Assembly (NCBI RefSeq): GCF_017161565.1
Contig: NZ_CP066796.1
Span: 1,736,001 to 1,800,000, forward strand
DNA from: Erwinia amylovora
Lineage (GTDB): Bacteria > Pseudomonadota > Gammaproteobacteria > Enterobacterales > Enterobacteriaceae
Length of the DNA: 64,000 nt
Reading direction: 5' to 3'
A program made the position numbers and the translations under genes. Positions within the stretch are counted from its first letter, which is position 1. The number at the start of each line of letters is the position of its first letter. The notes under the pieces were generated by a model that made no database searches, was not told where the DNA came from, and saw only the letters and a program-made list of their open reading frames with translations. Shown here piece after piece: positions 20,821 to 29,997 of this stretch.

Positions 20821-21753
20821 ATGTGGTCAGAACATTCACTGGAAGTTATTGATGCCGTGGCCCGGACCGGAAGCTTCACCGCCGCTGCCGCAGAGCTGCA
20901 CCGCGTCCCTTCTGCAATAAGCTATACGGTGCGTCAGCTTGAGGAATGGCTGGCCGTAAATCTGTTTGAAAGGCGGCATCGTGATGTGGTGCTGACCGAC
21001 GCCGGACGGGTATTCAGCGAGGAAGGCAGGATTGTCATCAAAAAAATGCTAGCCACGCGCCGCCGCTGTCAACAGGTGGCAAACGGCTGGCGCGGGCAGC
21101 TCAATATCGCCGTCGATCGCATTGTACGCCCGTCGCGAACGCGGCAGCTGGTGGTGGATTTTTACCGCCACTTTCCTGACATGGAGCTGCATATCATGCC
21201 AGAAGTGTTTAACGGCGTTTGGGACGCGCTGGCAGACGGGCGGGTGGATGTGGCGATAGGTGCCACGCAGGCGATCCCGGTTGGCGGGCGTTTCGCTTTC
21301 CGTGATATGGGGAGCCTTAACTGGCGCTGCGTGGTTAATGCACAACACCCGTTAGTCAGTCGGCCCGGGCCACTGACTGAAGAGTGGATACGCGAGTGGC
21401 CTTCGTTGGTGCTGGAAGATACTTCACGCGCGTTACCCAAGCGCACGACATGGACGCTGGATAATCAGCGGCGGCTGGTCGTACCTGACTGGGAAAGCGC
21501 TTTTGATTGCTTGCGCGCGGGTTTATGCGTTGGCATGGTGCCGGGCCATTTCGCCCAGCCGTTGCTGCAGCGGAATGAACTGCGTGAGCTGGCGCTTAGC
21601 TCGCATTTTCCTGACAGCCCGTGCTGTCTGAGCTGGTCGGAACAAAGCGCCTCACCGGCGCTGAGCTGGCTGCTGGAATATCTTGGCAGCACGGAAACCC
21701 TGAGGGCCGAATGGCTTAGCGAGCAGCAGGACCCGGCACCGCTGCGTGATTAA
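20821..21753 (+). CDS. ydhB: YdhB, LysR-family regulator adjacent to ydhC
   Basis: This 310-residue LysR-type regulator equals the E. coli YdhB length. The winged helix-turn-helix covers about residues 5-65 ([20 protein letters not shown], then [13 protein letters not shown]). The substrate-binding domain follows with [22 protein letters not shown] 20821 has AAGG upstream and gives the conserved MWSEHSLEV start; the TTG at 20809 is a less likely alternative. It is divergent from ydhC by about 110 bp and probably controls it. The stop overlaps the converging purR stop. The ligand is unknown from sequence. Confidence 0.93.
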   Translation: MWSEHSLEVIDAVARTGSFTAAAAELHRVPSAISYTVRQLEEWLAVNLFERRHRDVVLTDAGRVFSEEGRIVIKKMLATRRRCQQVANGWRGQLNIAVDRIVRPSRTRQLVVDFYRHFPDMELHIMPEVFNGVWDALADGRVDVAIGATQAIPVGGRFAFRDMGSLNWRCVVNAQHPLVSRPGPLTEEWIREWPSLVLEDTSRALPKRTTWTLDNQRRLVVPDWESAFDCLRAGLCVGMVPGHFAQPLLQRNELRELALSSHFPDSPCCLSWSEQSASPALSWLLEYLGSTETLRAEWLSEQQDPAPLRD

Positions 21754-22775
21754 CGGCGGTAGTCCCGGTAAGGTCCATCCGCCACCGAACGTCGTTCGAT
21801 CAGAGAAGGATAGACCTCAATGGTCTGCGACTCTTCACGTTTGCTGGTAATGCGATCAATTAACATATCAAATGCGGTTTCACCGAGGCGCTCTTTCGGT
21901 TGATGTACCGTGGTCAACGCCGGAGTAAAGTAACGGGCATTGCGCACGTTATCATAACCAATCACCGAGATGTCTTGCGGTACGCGCAGTCCCATTTCAT
22001 CTGCTGCACAGATTGCGCCCATCGCCATAATGTCACCCCCGCAGAATACGGCAGTCGGACGCTGTTTCTGCGACAGGATCTGTTGCATGGCGAGATAACC
22101 GGATTCAGGTTCAAAATCACCCTGTACCAGCCACTCATCGCGCAGTGTGATCCCGGCCTCGCTCAGAGCTTTCACAAAGCCCGCATGGCGCCCGCCCCCG
22201 GTGTTGCGCTCCAACTGACCCGGGATGGCACCAATATCGCGGTGCCCGCGTTCAATCAGATAACGCCCCGCCAGATAGCCGCCATCAAAAGCGTTATCCA
22301 GTACCGTGTCGGTGAAGTCACCGCGCGACTTGCCCCAATCCATGACTACCATCGGGATATTGCGGTTATCTTCTAACATCGCAATCAGCGCGTCCGGGTA
22401 TTCAGAGCACATCACCAGCAGCCCGTCGACACGTTTTTGCGCCATCATCGACAGGTAAGCCTGCTGCTTTTGTATGTTGTTATGAGCATTGCCCAGGATC
22501 AGGGTATAGCCTTGAGCAAAGCAGCGGCGCTCCACCGCCTCGATGATTTCAGCAAAATAAGGTGCTTCGCTTGAGGTTGCCAGCAGGCCAATGGTTTTGG
22601 TGTGGTTTACCTTCAGGCTACGAGCTACGGCGCTTGGAGAATAATGCAACTCTTTGATAGCTACCCAAACCGCTTCTCGCGTTTCTTCGGCGACAAAGCG
22701 TGTTTTGTTTATGACGTGCGACACGGTGGTGGTGGAAACACCCGCGCGCTTTGCCACATCCTTAATCGTTGCCAT
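21750..22775 (-). CDS. purR: PurR, purine repressor (LacI family)
   Basis: PurR binds hypoxanthine or guanine as corepressor and represses purine and related nucleotide genes. It is 341 residues, the E. coli length. The LacI-type helix-turn-helix [20 protein letters not shown] opens the protein, then the hinge helix [10 protein letters not shown], and the periplasmic-binding-like domain holds [20 protein letters not shown]. Two PUR-box-like sites lie just upstream, consistent with autoregulation. It converges with ydhB, the two stop codons overlapping. Confidence 0.97.
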   Translation of the reverse strand: MATIKDVAKRAGVSTTTVSHVINKTRFVAEETREAVWVAIKELHYSPSAVARSLKVNHTKTIGLLATSSEAPYFAEIIEAVERRCFAQGYTLILGNAHNNIQKQQAYLSMMAQKRVDGLLVMCSEYPDALIAMLEDNRNIPMVVMDWGKSRGDFTDTVLDNAFDGGYLAGRYLIERGHRDIGAIPGQLERNTGGGRHAGFVKALSEAGITLRDEWLVQGDFEPESGYLAMQQILSQKQRPTAVFCGGDIMAMGAICAADEMGLRVPQDISVIGYDNVRNARYFTPALTTVHQPKERLGETAFDMLIDRITSKREESQTIEVYPSLIERRSVADGPYRDYRR

Positions 22776-22821
22776 GAAAATCGTACTCCTGGTGTTATCA
22801 GTAACCTGCTGATAACTGGTT

Positions 22822-22855
22822 TGTTAATCGTTTGCCTTTACGCAAGCTTTTCCCG
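22822..22855 (-). promoter_or_regulatory. Two putative PUR boxes upstream of purR
   Basis: On the minus strand 22837-22822 reads AGGCAAACGATTAACA, and on the plus strand 22840-22855 reads ACGCAAGCTTTTCCCG; both resemble the PurR operator ACGCAAACGTTTTCNT. E. coli purR also has two operators and represses itself. Binding is inferred. Confidence 0.6.
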
Positions 22856-23177
22856 ATTGGCCAGAATTATTGGGGGCTGTCTCAAAAGGTCGGGAAGGGG
22901 TCTTGCTTGTCCGTAAAAGGACGTGCAGTGCTGGCTTAGCCAGATTTTGGCGCCGTTGCGCAACGCAAAGCAGGAATTCTAACAAGGCTTAGCAAAGAAA
23001 ACGAGATTTTTACCGTTAACGATAACAATAAATCCAGGCTGTTAAGGCAAAGTGCGGCAGGGACGAGAGTAAATAACTCACCGAAATTTAGGACTATTAG
23101 CCACGGCGGGTCAAACCATCAGGAGCCAGCAAAGAATTTTGTCTGACGGCGCGGCAGTTAATACCTTCAGCTAACCG
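22856..23177. other. Gene-free interval between purR and mepH
   Basis: No open frame with recognisable product lies here on either strand. In E. coli this interval carries ydhP and sodB (iron superoxide dismutase); neither is present, nor a fragment I can recognise. A few short direct and inverted repeats appear but no clear transposon ends. Confidence 0.6.
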
Positions 23178-24014
23178 TTAACGAACCGTCTTCGGAGTCA
23201 TCACGCGGCGAGCGCCTACGTAATGTTCTTGCCAGAAATCATCACCCAACGCGCTAACCTGAATGTCTTTACCCGTTCGAGGTGACTGAATGAATTTACC
23301 GCCGCCGAGATAGACACCTACATGATCGGCACTACCTCTGCCGTTAATACGGAAGAATACCAGATCGCCTTTCTCAAGCCGGTCACGCCTGATCGGCGCG
23401 GCATCACGCAGGTGATACATCTCATTAGCGGTGCGAGGAATTTTGAATTTCACCAGATCTTTATAGGCATACCAGACAAGGCCACTACAGTCGAACCCGG
23501 TTTTAGGCGAGCTGCCACCCCACAGGTAAGGTTTGCCCAACTGACCCATCAGTTTACTCACTGCGGTTTCACGCGCTCTCTGATAACGAATGCGATGGGC
23601 ATTACTGAGCTTCAGTGGGGCCGTCAGAACCGCCTTGCGATCTGCACGCTGGCTGCCATAACGTTTTTTTACGGTCTTTTTGATGCCGGACTGGTGGCTT
23701 AACGGCTTTTGCGCCGCGTTTATTTTTTTCGTTGGACGCTTAACAACGGTGGCCTTCTTTTTTAACTTTTGTTTTTGCAGCGGGCTAAGCTGTGCCAGTT
23801 CTGCGGGTTGTTTGGTTTTTTTTACCGGGGGTTCTTTATGTTTTTTGGTCGGGGAAGCTTTTACCGGACGTCGTTTGCGTCGTTCATCTTCACGTGCGAT
23901 GCTCCGGTCAGCCTTGTGCCGATCGGCATTAACAGGCGCCTGTGGCGATGCGTGCGCCATATTGAAAAATAGTTGAGCAATGGCCAGCATGAAAAGCGTA
24001 ATGAATGAACGCAT
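23178..24014 (-). CDS. mepH: MepH (YdhO), NlpC/P60 murein endopeptidase
   Basis: MepH-type enzymes cut peptide cross-links in peptidoglycan to allow wall growth. The product is 278 residues from ATG 24014: signal peptide MRSFITLFMLAIAQLFFNM ending AHA|S, a long Lys/Arg/Pro-rich linker (to about residue 150), and a C-terminal NlpC/P60 domain. The domain shows LGKPYLWGGSSPKTGFDCSG with catalytic Cys, ADHVGVYLGGGKF with His, and FIQSPRTGKDIQV. The start is uncertain: ATGs at 24038 and 24023 also fit and none has a good ribosome site. The highly basic linker is longer than in E. coli and probably binds the wall. Confidence 0.9.
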   Translation of the reverse strand: MRSFITLFMLAIAQLFFNMAHASPQAPVNADRHKADRSIAREDERRKRRPVKASPTKKHKEPPVKKTKQPAELAQLSPLQKQKLKKKATVVKRPTKKINAAQKPLSHQSGIKKTVKKRYGSQRADRKAVLTAPLKLSNAHRIRYQRARETAVSKLMGQLGKPYLWGGSSPKTGFDCSGLVWYAYKDLVKFKIPRTANEMYHLRDAAPIRRDRLEKGDLVFFRINGRGSADHVGVYLGGGKFIQSPRTGKDIQVSALGDDFWQEHYVGARRVMTPKTVR

Positions 24015-24391
24015 CGTTTCCATTAACAATCTGTGCATTGCGGCAGGCAGCAACGCGAAGGTAAATAGTGAATTCTGCGCGCAGGCAGAAGGATATTTGG
24101 ATTCTAAACTAACTCGAGACCAAAGGGTAAGGTCTTTTTTGTTACAATAATACAATCGGGATGTATAGATTAACAAATATAATCAGTTCATTAATTCAGT
24201 GCTTTACCTCAACTGTGTTTCAACGGATGCAGCAAAGCTCATGAGAAAATGTTATTTTGTTATCATCTTCTGACCGCAAAGCGGGTTAAAACCCAGATGT
24301 ACTGAAATTGTCGTTTTAACGTCAGGTCAGAATAGCTACAATATTGGCTGGCTACAGCTATACACGAAGTATCGTATTGAGGAAGGCATTT
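24015..24391. other. Intergenic region between mepH and grxD
   Basis: About 375 bp of AT-rich DNA separate the divergent mepH and grxD genes and must hold both promoters. No further gene, RNA or clear operator could be identified by eye. Confidence 0.5.
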
Positions 24392-24730
24392 ATGAGTACT
24401 GTAGAAAAAATTCAGCGCCAGATCGCAGAAAACCCAATCCTGTTATATATGAAAGGCTCGCCGAAGCTGCCGAGCTGCGGTTTTTCTGCCCAGGCCGTAC
24501 AGGCGCTTTCTGCCTGTGGCGAGCGTTTTGCGTATGTGGACATTCTGCAAAACCCGGACATTCGTGCTGAAATGCCAAAATTTGCTAACTGGCCAACGTT
24601 CCCGCAGCTGTGGGTTGACGGCGAGCTGGTCGGCGGTTGCGATATCATCATTGAAATGTATCAGCGTGGTGAACTGCAGCAGTTGATCAAAGAAACCGCC
24701 CAGAAATACCCAACTGACGCCGCAGAATGA
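24392..24730 (+). CDS. grxD: Monothiol glutaredoxin (Grx4)
   Basis: Grx4 carries a glutathione-ligated [2Fe-2S] cluster and helps move Fe-S clusters and sense iron. It is 112 residues. The monothiol active site is SCGFS (Cys30), with KGSPKLP before it and NWPTFPQLWVDGELVGGCDI, including the cis-Pro, after it. ATG 24392 is chosen since GAGGAAGG lies just upstream and the N-terminus MSTVEKIQRQIAENP matches E. coli. It is consistent with the Fe-S theme of the suf locus. Confidence 0.96.
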   Translation: MSTVEKIQRQIAENPILLYMKGSPKLPSCGFSAQAVQALSACGERFAYVDILQNPDIRAEMPKFANWPTFPQLWVDGELVGGCDIIIEMYQRGELQQLIKETAQKYPTDAAE

Positions 24731-24997
24731 TGGCCGTGGCTGGCGTCTGAACTGCCGTTTTGCCACTGCAAGCCAGTCGGTGATAGTTGCTGACTGGCAA
24801 ATCACTTCGGCGTTCTGTCATGCTACCGGCTCGATCGCTAATCCGGAGCAATCGGCCCCCTGATGGCCTGATATACACAGCGTCAACAATTTCAGCTCAA
24901 CGCGCGGGAATGGCTTTGACCATGCGATTAGCTGTTGCTAAAGGCCCGTTAAATCTGGGTTACCGTCCCTGAACCGACCCACGTTAAATCCCCAGGG

Positions 24998-25672
24998 CTA
25001 TTCGCACCCTGATGCGTTGCCGGTGCTGCTTTCTGCGGCAGCGGGCAATGGCCATCCGCCAAGACGCTTCCAGCGGTTAACCAATTCACAGAACAGATCC
25101 GCCGTTTGCAGTGTATCGTACAAGGCCGAATGTGCCTGAGCGCTGTCGAATGACATTCCTGCTGCGTTACAGGCTTTTGCCAACACGGTCTGCCCCAGTA
25201 CCAGCCCGCTAAGTGCAGCGGTATCAAAGGTTACGAAGGGATGGAAAGGGTTGCGTTTCAGACTGGCACGTTCTGCGGCAGCATTCATAAAGTTGAGATC
25301 GAACGTGGCATTATGTGCCACCATAACCGCCCGGTTACAGCCGCTGTCCTTAATGCCTTTACGCACTAATTTGAAAATAGCGTGAAGCGCTTCGTATTCA
25401 CTGACCGCTGCGCGCAGAGGATTAGCAGGATCAATGCCATTGAATGCCAGTGCTTCAGCAAGCAGAACCGAACCGGGAAAAGGCTCGACGTTGAAGTGAA
25501 GCGTTTCATCTTTTTCCAGCCAGCCGTCACTATCCATTTTCAACGTTACTGCCGCAATCTCCAGCAGGGCATTCGTTTTGGCATCAAAACCCGCGGTTTC
25601 GACATCAATCACCACTGGATAAAAACCGCGAAAACGGCTGTTCAGGGTATTCAGTTCATTTGATTCAGACAT
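24998..25672 (-). CDS. rnt: Ribonuclease T
   Basis: RNase T trims the 3' ends of tRNAs and other stable RNAs and acts on single-stranded DNA ends. It is a DEDDh exonuclease of 224 residues (E. coli 215): [11 protein letters not shown] carries the first Asp and Glu, [11 protein letters not shown] the next Asp, and [12 protein letters not shown] the His and last Asp. ATG 25672 (MSESNEL) has GAG six bases upstream; an ATG two codons earlier is possible. In E. coli lhr follows rnt; here the 266 bp to grxD contain no lhr. Confidence 0.95.
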   Translation of the reverse strand: MSESNELNTLNSRFRGFYPVVIDVETAGFDAKTNALLEIAAVTLKMDSDGWLEKDETLHFNVEPFPGSVLLAEALAFNGIDPANPLRAAVSEYEALHAIFKLVRKGIKDSGCNRAVMVAHNATFDLNFMNAAAERASLKRNPFHPFVTFDTAALSGLVLGQTVLAKACNAAGMSFDSAQAHSALYDTLQTADLFCELVNRWKRLGGWPLPAAAESSTGNASGCE

Positions 25673-25775
25673 CGGCATCTCGTTGGCGAAAAAAGACAGC
25701 GCGCATTATGGCAAATTTTGCAGGGGGATGCAGCAGGGAGGGGAGCGGGGCGCCTGAAAAGCACCCCAAAAAAGC

Positions 25776-26183
25776 TTAGTTGCCTATACCATGACCCGCG
25801 TGTTTATTCTCAATCAGTTCAATCTTGTAGCCGTCCGGATCTTCCACGAACGCGATGATGGTGGTACCGCCTTTTACCGGGCCGGCTTCACGGGTAACAT
25901 TGCCGCCATCTTTACGGATGCGATGACAGGTTGCTGCCACATCGTCCACACCCAGGGCAATATGACCGTATGCATCACCAGGATTATATTTATCCACGCC
26001 CCAGTTATAGGTCAATTCGATAACCGCGCCTTCGCTCTCATCGCTGTAGCCGACAAAAGCGAGGGTGTATTTGTATTCGGCATTTTCACTGGTGCGTAAC
26101 AGGCGCATGCCCAGCACTTTGGTGTAAAAATCGACGGAACGTTGCAGATTGCCAACGCGCAGCATGGTGTGAAGTAAACGCAT
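25776..26183 (-). CDS. gloA: Lactoylglutathione lyase (glyoxalase I)
   Basis: GloA converts the hemithioacetal of methylglyoxal and glutathione to S-lactoylglutathione. It is 135 residues, the E. coli length. The four metal ligands are visible: His5 (MRLLHTML), Glu56 (AVIELTYN), His74 (YGHIALG) and Glu122 (GYKIELIE). ATG 26183 has GAGGA five bases upstream; a longer in-frame start is unlikely. It follows nemA, 74 bp apart, and in E. coli is co-expressed with nemRA under the electrophile sensor NemR, whose gene is decayed here. Confidence 0.96.
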   Translation of the reverse strand: MRLLHTMLRVGNLQRSVDFYTKVLGMRLLRTSENAEYKYTLAFVGYSDESEGAVIELTYNWGVDKYNPGDAYGHIALGVDDVAATCHRIRKDGGNVTREAGPVKGGTTIIAFVEDPDGYKIELIENKHAGHGIGN

Positions 26184-26257
26184 AACATCCTCTTTTATCT
26201 GCGTCATCTGTCAGATGACCTAACCAAGTGTAGCGATAATACGATAAGGTGCGAACC

Positions 26258-27367
26258 TCAGCCGTGCTCACCGAGTTTTGGATAATCGGTATAACCTGCG
26301 GCATCGCCGCCGTAGAAGGTTTCTGGCTGTGGTTGGTTAAGACTTGCGCCCTTTTTCAGACGCTCAACCAGGTCGGGATTGGCAATAAAACTGCGCCCGA
26401 AAGCAACGGCATCAATCAGCCCCTGTTCAATTAGCGTTTCGGCTTTCTCCGCGTTATAGCCGCCGGCAGCAACGATTACGCCGGGATAAGCCGCGCGGAT
26501 AGCCTGGCGGAATTCGCGGGAATAAGGTTTGCCCCCAGCCCAGTCAGGTTCGGAAATATGCAGGTAGGCAAGGTTACGCTTTGCCAGTTCACCAATAAAA
26601 TATAAGGCGGCTTTTTCCTGGTCTTCACCATTATCAAGGCCATTAAATGGACCAAGCGGAGAGATACGAATGCCGATACGGTCGGCACGCCAACCGGCTA
26701 TTGCCGCGTCAGCGACTTCCAGAGCAAAACGGGTACGATTCTCAATCGTTCCGCCGTACTTGTCATCACGCTGATTAGAGGCCGGAGAAAGAAACTGATG
26801 GATGAGATAGCCATGTGCCGCATGCAGTTCAACCAAGTCAAATTCAGCTTCACGCGCATTGATCACCGCCTGACGAAAATCATCAACAATCCCGGCCACT
26901 TCTTTAGTGCTTAACGGACGTGGCGTTGAAGTCGCTTCTCGTACCGCATGACCACTGGCATCGCGCAGGGTGGTTCGTGTTTCGGCATTAATCGCTGAAG
27001 CAGACACCGGAGCAGCACCGCCAGGTTGCAGACTGGCATGAGAGATCCTTCCGGTATGCCACAGCTGAACGGCACTATGGCCCCCGTCCTGATGAATACC
27101 TTCATTGATGTGTTTCCAGGCCGCAATTTGTTCTGATGAGTGCAGCCCGGGCGCACCCGCATAGCCCTTCGCCTGATAGGTGATCTGCGTAGCCTCAGTG
27201 ATAATCAGCCCGGCGCTTGAGCGCTGGCGATAATATTCCCCCATTAACGGAGTGGGAATGTCGCCCGGCTCAATGCTGCGCAGACGCGTTAAAGGGGCCA
27301 TAAAGATACGATTCGGCACGGTAATACCACCCAGCTTGAGTGGGGTGAAAAGGGTGTTCAGTGGCAT
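26258..27367 (-). CDS. nemA: N-ethylmaleimide reductase (Old Yellow Enzyme family)
   Basis: NemA is an FMN-containing ene-reductase that uses NADPH on maleimides, nitrate esters and other electrophiles. It is 369 residues. [20 protein letters not shown] begins the FMN barrel, and [35 protein letters not shown] (catalytic His pair region) and [14 protein letters not shown] are family stretches. ATG 27367 has AGGAG six bases upstream. The remains of nemR lie directly upstream and their frame runs into the start of nemA. The gene itself is intact. Confidence 0.95.
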   Translation of the reverse strand: MPLNTLFTPLKLGGITVPNRIFMAPLTRLRSIEPGDIPTPLMGEYYRQRSSAGLIITEATQITYQAKGYAGAPGLHSSEQIAAWKHINEGIHQDGGHSAVQLWHTGRISHASLQPGGAAPVSASAINAETRTTLRDASGHAVREATSTPRPLSTKEVAGIVDDFRQAVINAREAEFDLVELHAAHGYLIHQFLSPASNQRDDKYGGTIENRTRFALEVADAAIAGWRADRIGIRISPLGPFNGLDNGEDQEKAALYFIGELAKRNLAYLHISEPDWAGGKPYSREFRQAIRAAYPGVIVAAGGYNAEKAETLIEQGLIDAVAFGRSFIANPDLVERLKKGASLNQPQPETFYGGDAAGYTDYPKLGEHG

Positions 27368-27997
27368 AGTTGACTCCTGGAAGACCGGTAGACTGGTAAG
27401 TATATTTTTGAGCACCGCGCAGGGTGTGCTCCATCACCTGACGCGCATTCAGCAATGGGGCCTTTTCACGGCAAATTTTGCTTTGCGGACTGGCAACCAG
27501 CCAAAATATATAAATGGTCCGCGCGCAGGATGGACAGTTGACCTGACCAGAAAGCGTACCCTGCTGCTGTGCCTTATTCAGCGTGGCAGCCAGCGAGCCG
27601 ATCATCGTTAACGCACCCGCTTCCAACGCGCCACGCACGGCTTCTGAGAATTCGCAGACTTTGGCAGAAAGCTTCACATAAAGGCATCCGGCAAAGCTGC
27701 TTACCTTACAGCTTAGTAGCAAGTGATCATAATAATCCAGCACGCCCTGGCGGTAACTCCATGGGCGATCGTTGAAAAAGTCATGCAGGCATCGGAGGTA
27801 ACGGGCAAAATAACGCCGTAGCATTGCCGCGCCAAAAGCTTCCCTTGAGGGAAAATAAGGGTAAAACGACTCTTAATGCACTGCTGCTTGCCTGAGCAGC
27901 AGCACCAAATCCATGTAGTAAAACCTCGCTACAGGCACAGCCGTTCACCGGTGTTTAGCAAGTGTTCACGATTGTCCAGTCGGGTCGTTTTATTCAT
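27270..27997 (-). pseudogene. nemR: Decayed nemR, TetR-family electrophile-sensing repressor
   Basis: From ATG 27997 the minus strand encodes MNKTTRLDNREHLLNTGERL-CL, matching the E. coli NemR start, but codon 23 is TAG where a Gln is expected. After RGFT the frame shifts, and a second stop (TAA) falls in what was the helix-turn-helix. The frame is then open from 27824 (MLRRYFARY..., E. coli residues about 58 on), keeping LYVKLSAKVCEFSEA with the sensor-type cysteine. The original stop is lost as well and the frame runs about 100 bp into nemA. No intact DNA-binding domain can be made, so this is a pseudogene. Confidence 0.9.
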
Positions 27998-28010
27998 CGC
28001 CGCAGCGTAC

Positions 28011-28026
28011 TAGACCGTATGGTCGG
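28011..28026. promoter_or_regulatory. Putative NemR operator, imperfect palindrome
   Basis: TAGACCGTATGGTCGG is an imperfect inverted repeat (TAGACC / GGTCGG) lying 14 bp upstream of the nemR remnant's start codon. It has the form I recall for the NemR box of E. coli (TAGACC-N4-GGTCTA). Without a functional NemR, nemA and gloA may be unregulated from this site. Confidence 0.55.
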
Positions 28027-28035
28027 TTTCAACCT

Positions 28036-29676
28036 TCAGCCGTGGTTGCGGCACGAACGGATCATATCAAGCTCTGGTTTATACTCTTGCGTTTCTACAT
28101 CCATCATTCCTAACAGGGTATGAAAAATGTTGTCCTGAGAGACATCCTCAACCTTAGCCCGCTGTTGCAGACACTGCAGATCGATGCCAAATGTTGTGGC
28201 ATAGTCGGGCGACATCCAAAGTAAGAAAGGAATATGTGTTTGTTGAGACGGGGCAAACAGATAAGGAGTGCCGTGAAGGTACATTCCACGTTCGCCCAGT
28301 GATTCACCGTGGTCAGAAAGGTAAATCATCGCCAGGTTGAATTTGTCATTGTATGCTTTTAACAGATTGATAGTGTTGTCCAGCATTGTATCGGTATACA
28401 AAATGGTATTGTCATAGGTGTTAATCAGCGTCTGGCGATCGCAATCCTGGATCTGATTGCTGTCACAGGTTGGTGTGAACTGGCGTGCTTCTGGCGGGTA
28501 GCGCAAATAATAAGCGGGGCCATGACTCCCCATTTGATGGAGCACTATGACAGAATCGTCTTTGATACCGTCGATGTAATTATTTAGCCGATGCAAAAGC
28601 ACATCATCCAGGCAAAAATCGCTTTTGCACAACTCACTAACCTGCCATTTGGTCATATCGCTATGCGGCACGCGGTCGCAGGCACCTTTGCAGCCGCCGT
28701 CATTCTCACGCCACAATACATTGATACCAGCGTGAGCCATCACATCAAGTACACCTTCCTGATGACGTGCCAGGCTGGCGTCATAGTTTTGGCGTGACAT
28801 ATTGGAAAACATGCAGGGAACAGAGATGGCCGTTTCTGTACCGCAGGATGTGGCATGCTGATAATAAATAACGTTATCGCGCTGTAATTTCGGATTGGTT
28901 TCTCGCGTATAGCCACCCAGCGAGAAATTTTCAGCCCGCGCCGTCTCGCCGAGCACGAAGACCACCAGCGTTTTCTTTTTGCTGTCGGTAATCACTTTCA
29001 CTTTCTTTGCATCCCGTCCGATGGCAATCAGCTCCTGATTTCCGGTGAACCAGTGACTGTTAACATAACGTCCGATACCGCTTACCACGTTAACCGGGGT
29101 GACCATTTTGACCAGTCCTTTGTTATTGCGAAACATAGATGCGTAATCTTTGTAAAAAAACGCGGCTACAGTAACAATTAACAGAAGGGCCACCAGAGAA
29201 GTCAGTAGCCGCCAGACAACTGACTTCCACCATGGCCGGTTATTTTTGATGCGGCACAGGCACAAAATGGCAGCCGGAAGTACACCCAGCAGCAGCAACC
29301 ATAAAAGATAGCGAAAGCTCAAAAGCGCGCTGGCTTCCTGCAAATCGGTTTCGAATACATTCTGTATCATGTTGGTATCGATAACCGTGCCGAAGTTGAG
29401 CATAAAATAGTTAGCGGCGGCGCTGGCGACAATCAACACGGCCAGCAGGGGTTTACGCAGCCAGGGCACTGCGAGGAAATTGAAGATAGCCAGAAACGCA
29501 CAAAACAGAACCACCGGGATGGATGCGGCGTAAAGATAATCGAGCAAATTATGAAAAGGGATAGTTTGCCAGGCGCGAAGCAGGAAACCATAATTCAGCG
29601 CCAGGGTAAAAAATGTCGCCGCGCCACAATTAAAGGTGATTTCGTTAAAGTACAGCTTGTTTAAAAAGGATTTCAT
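28036..29676 (-). CDS. eptA: Lipid A phosphoethanolamine transferase, EptA (PmrC) family
   Basis: EptA-type enzymes add phosphoethanolamine to lipid A phosphates on the periplasmic face, lowering polymyxin binding. The protein is 546 residues with five N-terminal membrane helices (to about residue 180) and a periplasmic alkaline-phosphatase-fold domain. Zinc and catalytic residues are visible: LGETARAEN (Glu), SCGTETAISVPCM (nucleophile Thr), LSDHGESLGE (Asp-His) and YLHGTPY (His). In E. coli eptA is linked to basRS; here no regulator is adjacent. A weak PmrA-box-like site (CTTAAT-TTTTT-CAAAAT) lies at 29734-29750. It is probably an accessory insertion between nemR and ydhL. Confidence 0.92.
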   Translation of the reverse strand: MKSFLNKLYFNEITFNCGAATFFTLALNYGFLLRAWQTIPFHNLLDYLYAASIPVVLFCAFLAIFNFLAVPWLRKPLLAVLIVASAAANYFMLNFGTVIDTNMIQNVFETDLQEASALLSFRYLLWLLLLGVLPAAILCLCRIKNNRPWWKSVVWRLLTSLVALLLIVTVAAFFYKDYASMFRNNKGLVKMVTPVNVVSGIGRYVNSHWFTGNQELIAIGRDAKKVKVITDSKKKTLVVFVLGETARAENFSLGGYTRETNPKLQRDNVIYYQHATSCGTETAISVPCMFSNMSRQNYDASLARHQEGVLDVMAHAGINVLWRENDGGCKGACDRVPHSDMTKWQVSELCKSDFCLDDVLLHRLNNYIDGIKDDSVIVLHQMGSHGPAYYLRYPPEARQFTPTCDSNQIQDCDRQTLINTYDNTILYTDTMLDNTINLLKAYNDKFNLAMIYLSDHGESLGERGMYLHGTPYLFAPSQQTHIPFLLWMSPDYATTFGIDLQCLQQRAKVEDVSQDNIFHTLLGMMDVETQEYKPELDMIRSCRNHG

Positions 29677-29997
29677 GGCAGTCCAGTGTTAATAAAATTT
29701 GCCATCAGATTAACCAGGAAATCCTGGCGAAACCTTAATTTTTTCAAAATACAATAAATGGGCCGCCAGCTTGGGGCCAGACGATGATCCACCAAAAGTG
29801 AAATGTTGGTGAACATGCAGGGTGGTTCAAGTTCGTCGAATAAAGCCGCTGAGAGGTCGGCCACGCCGTACGCTGCGGGTTTATCGCCACTCATCAGTAA
29901 AGTTGTGCTTCCCGGCCTGAACTTAGCGGTGCGGGGCCGCGGTTCAGGGAAGGCCGCTGGATACAGACAGGTCCAGTCGATGCTCTGTTCACTGGCC
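29677..29997. other. Left flank of the tandem array; weak PmrA-like motif
   Basis: This stretch separates eptA from the tandem array. It holds CTTAAT-TTTTT-CAAAAT at 29734-29750, 10 of 12 to the PmrA pattern but AT-rich and so unreliable. A 135-residue minus-strand frame (29673-30080) spans it and enters the first repeat; it has no ribosome site and I do not recognise it. Confidence 0.45.

Noticed and set aside
22880..22900. Possible transposon end (GGGCTGTCTCAAAAG-like) near purR
   Set aside because: Only a few bases resemble such ends, with no partner repeat, target duplication or transposase.
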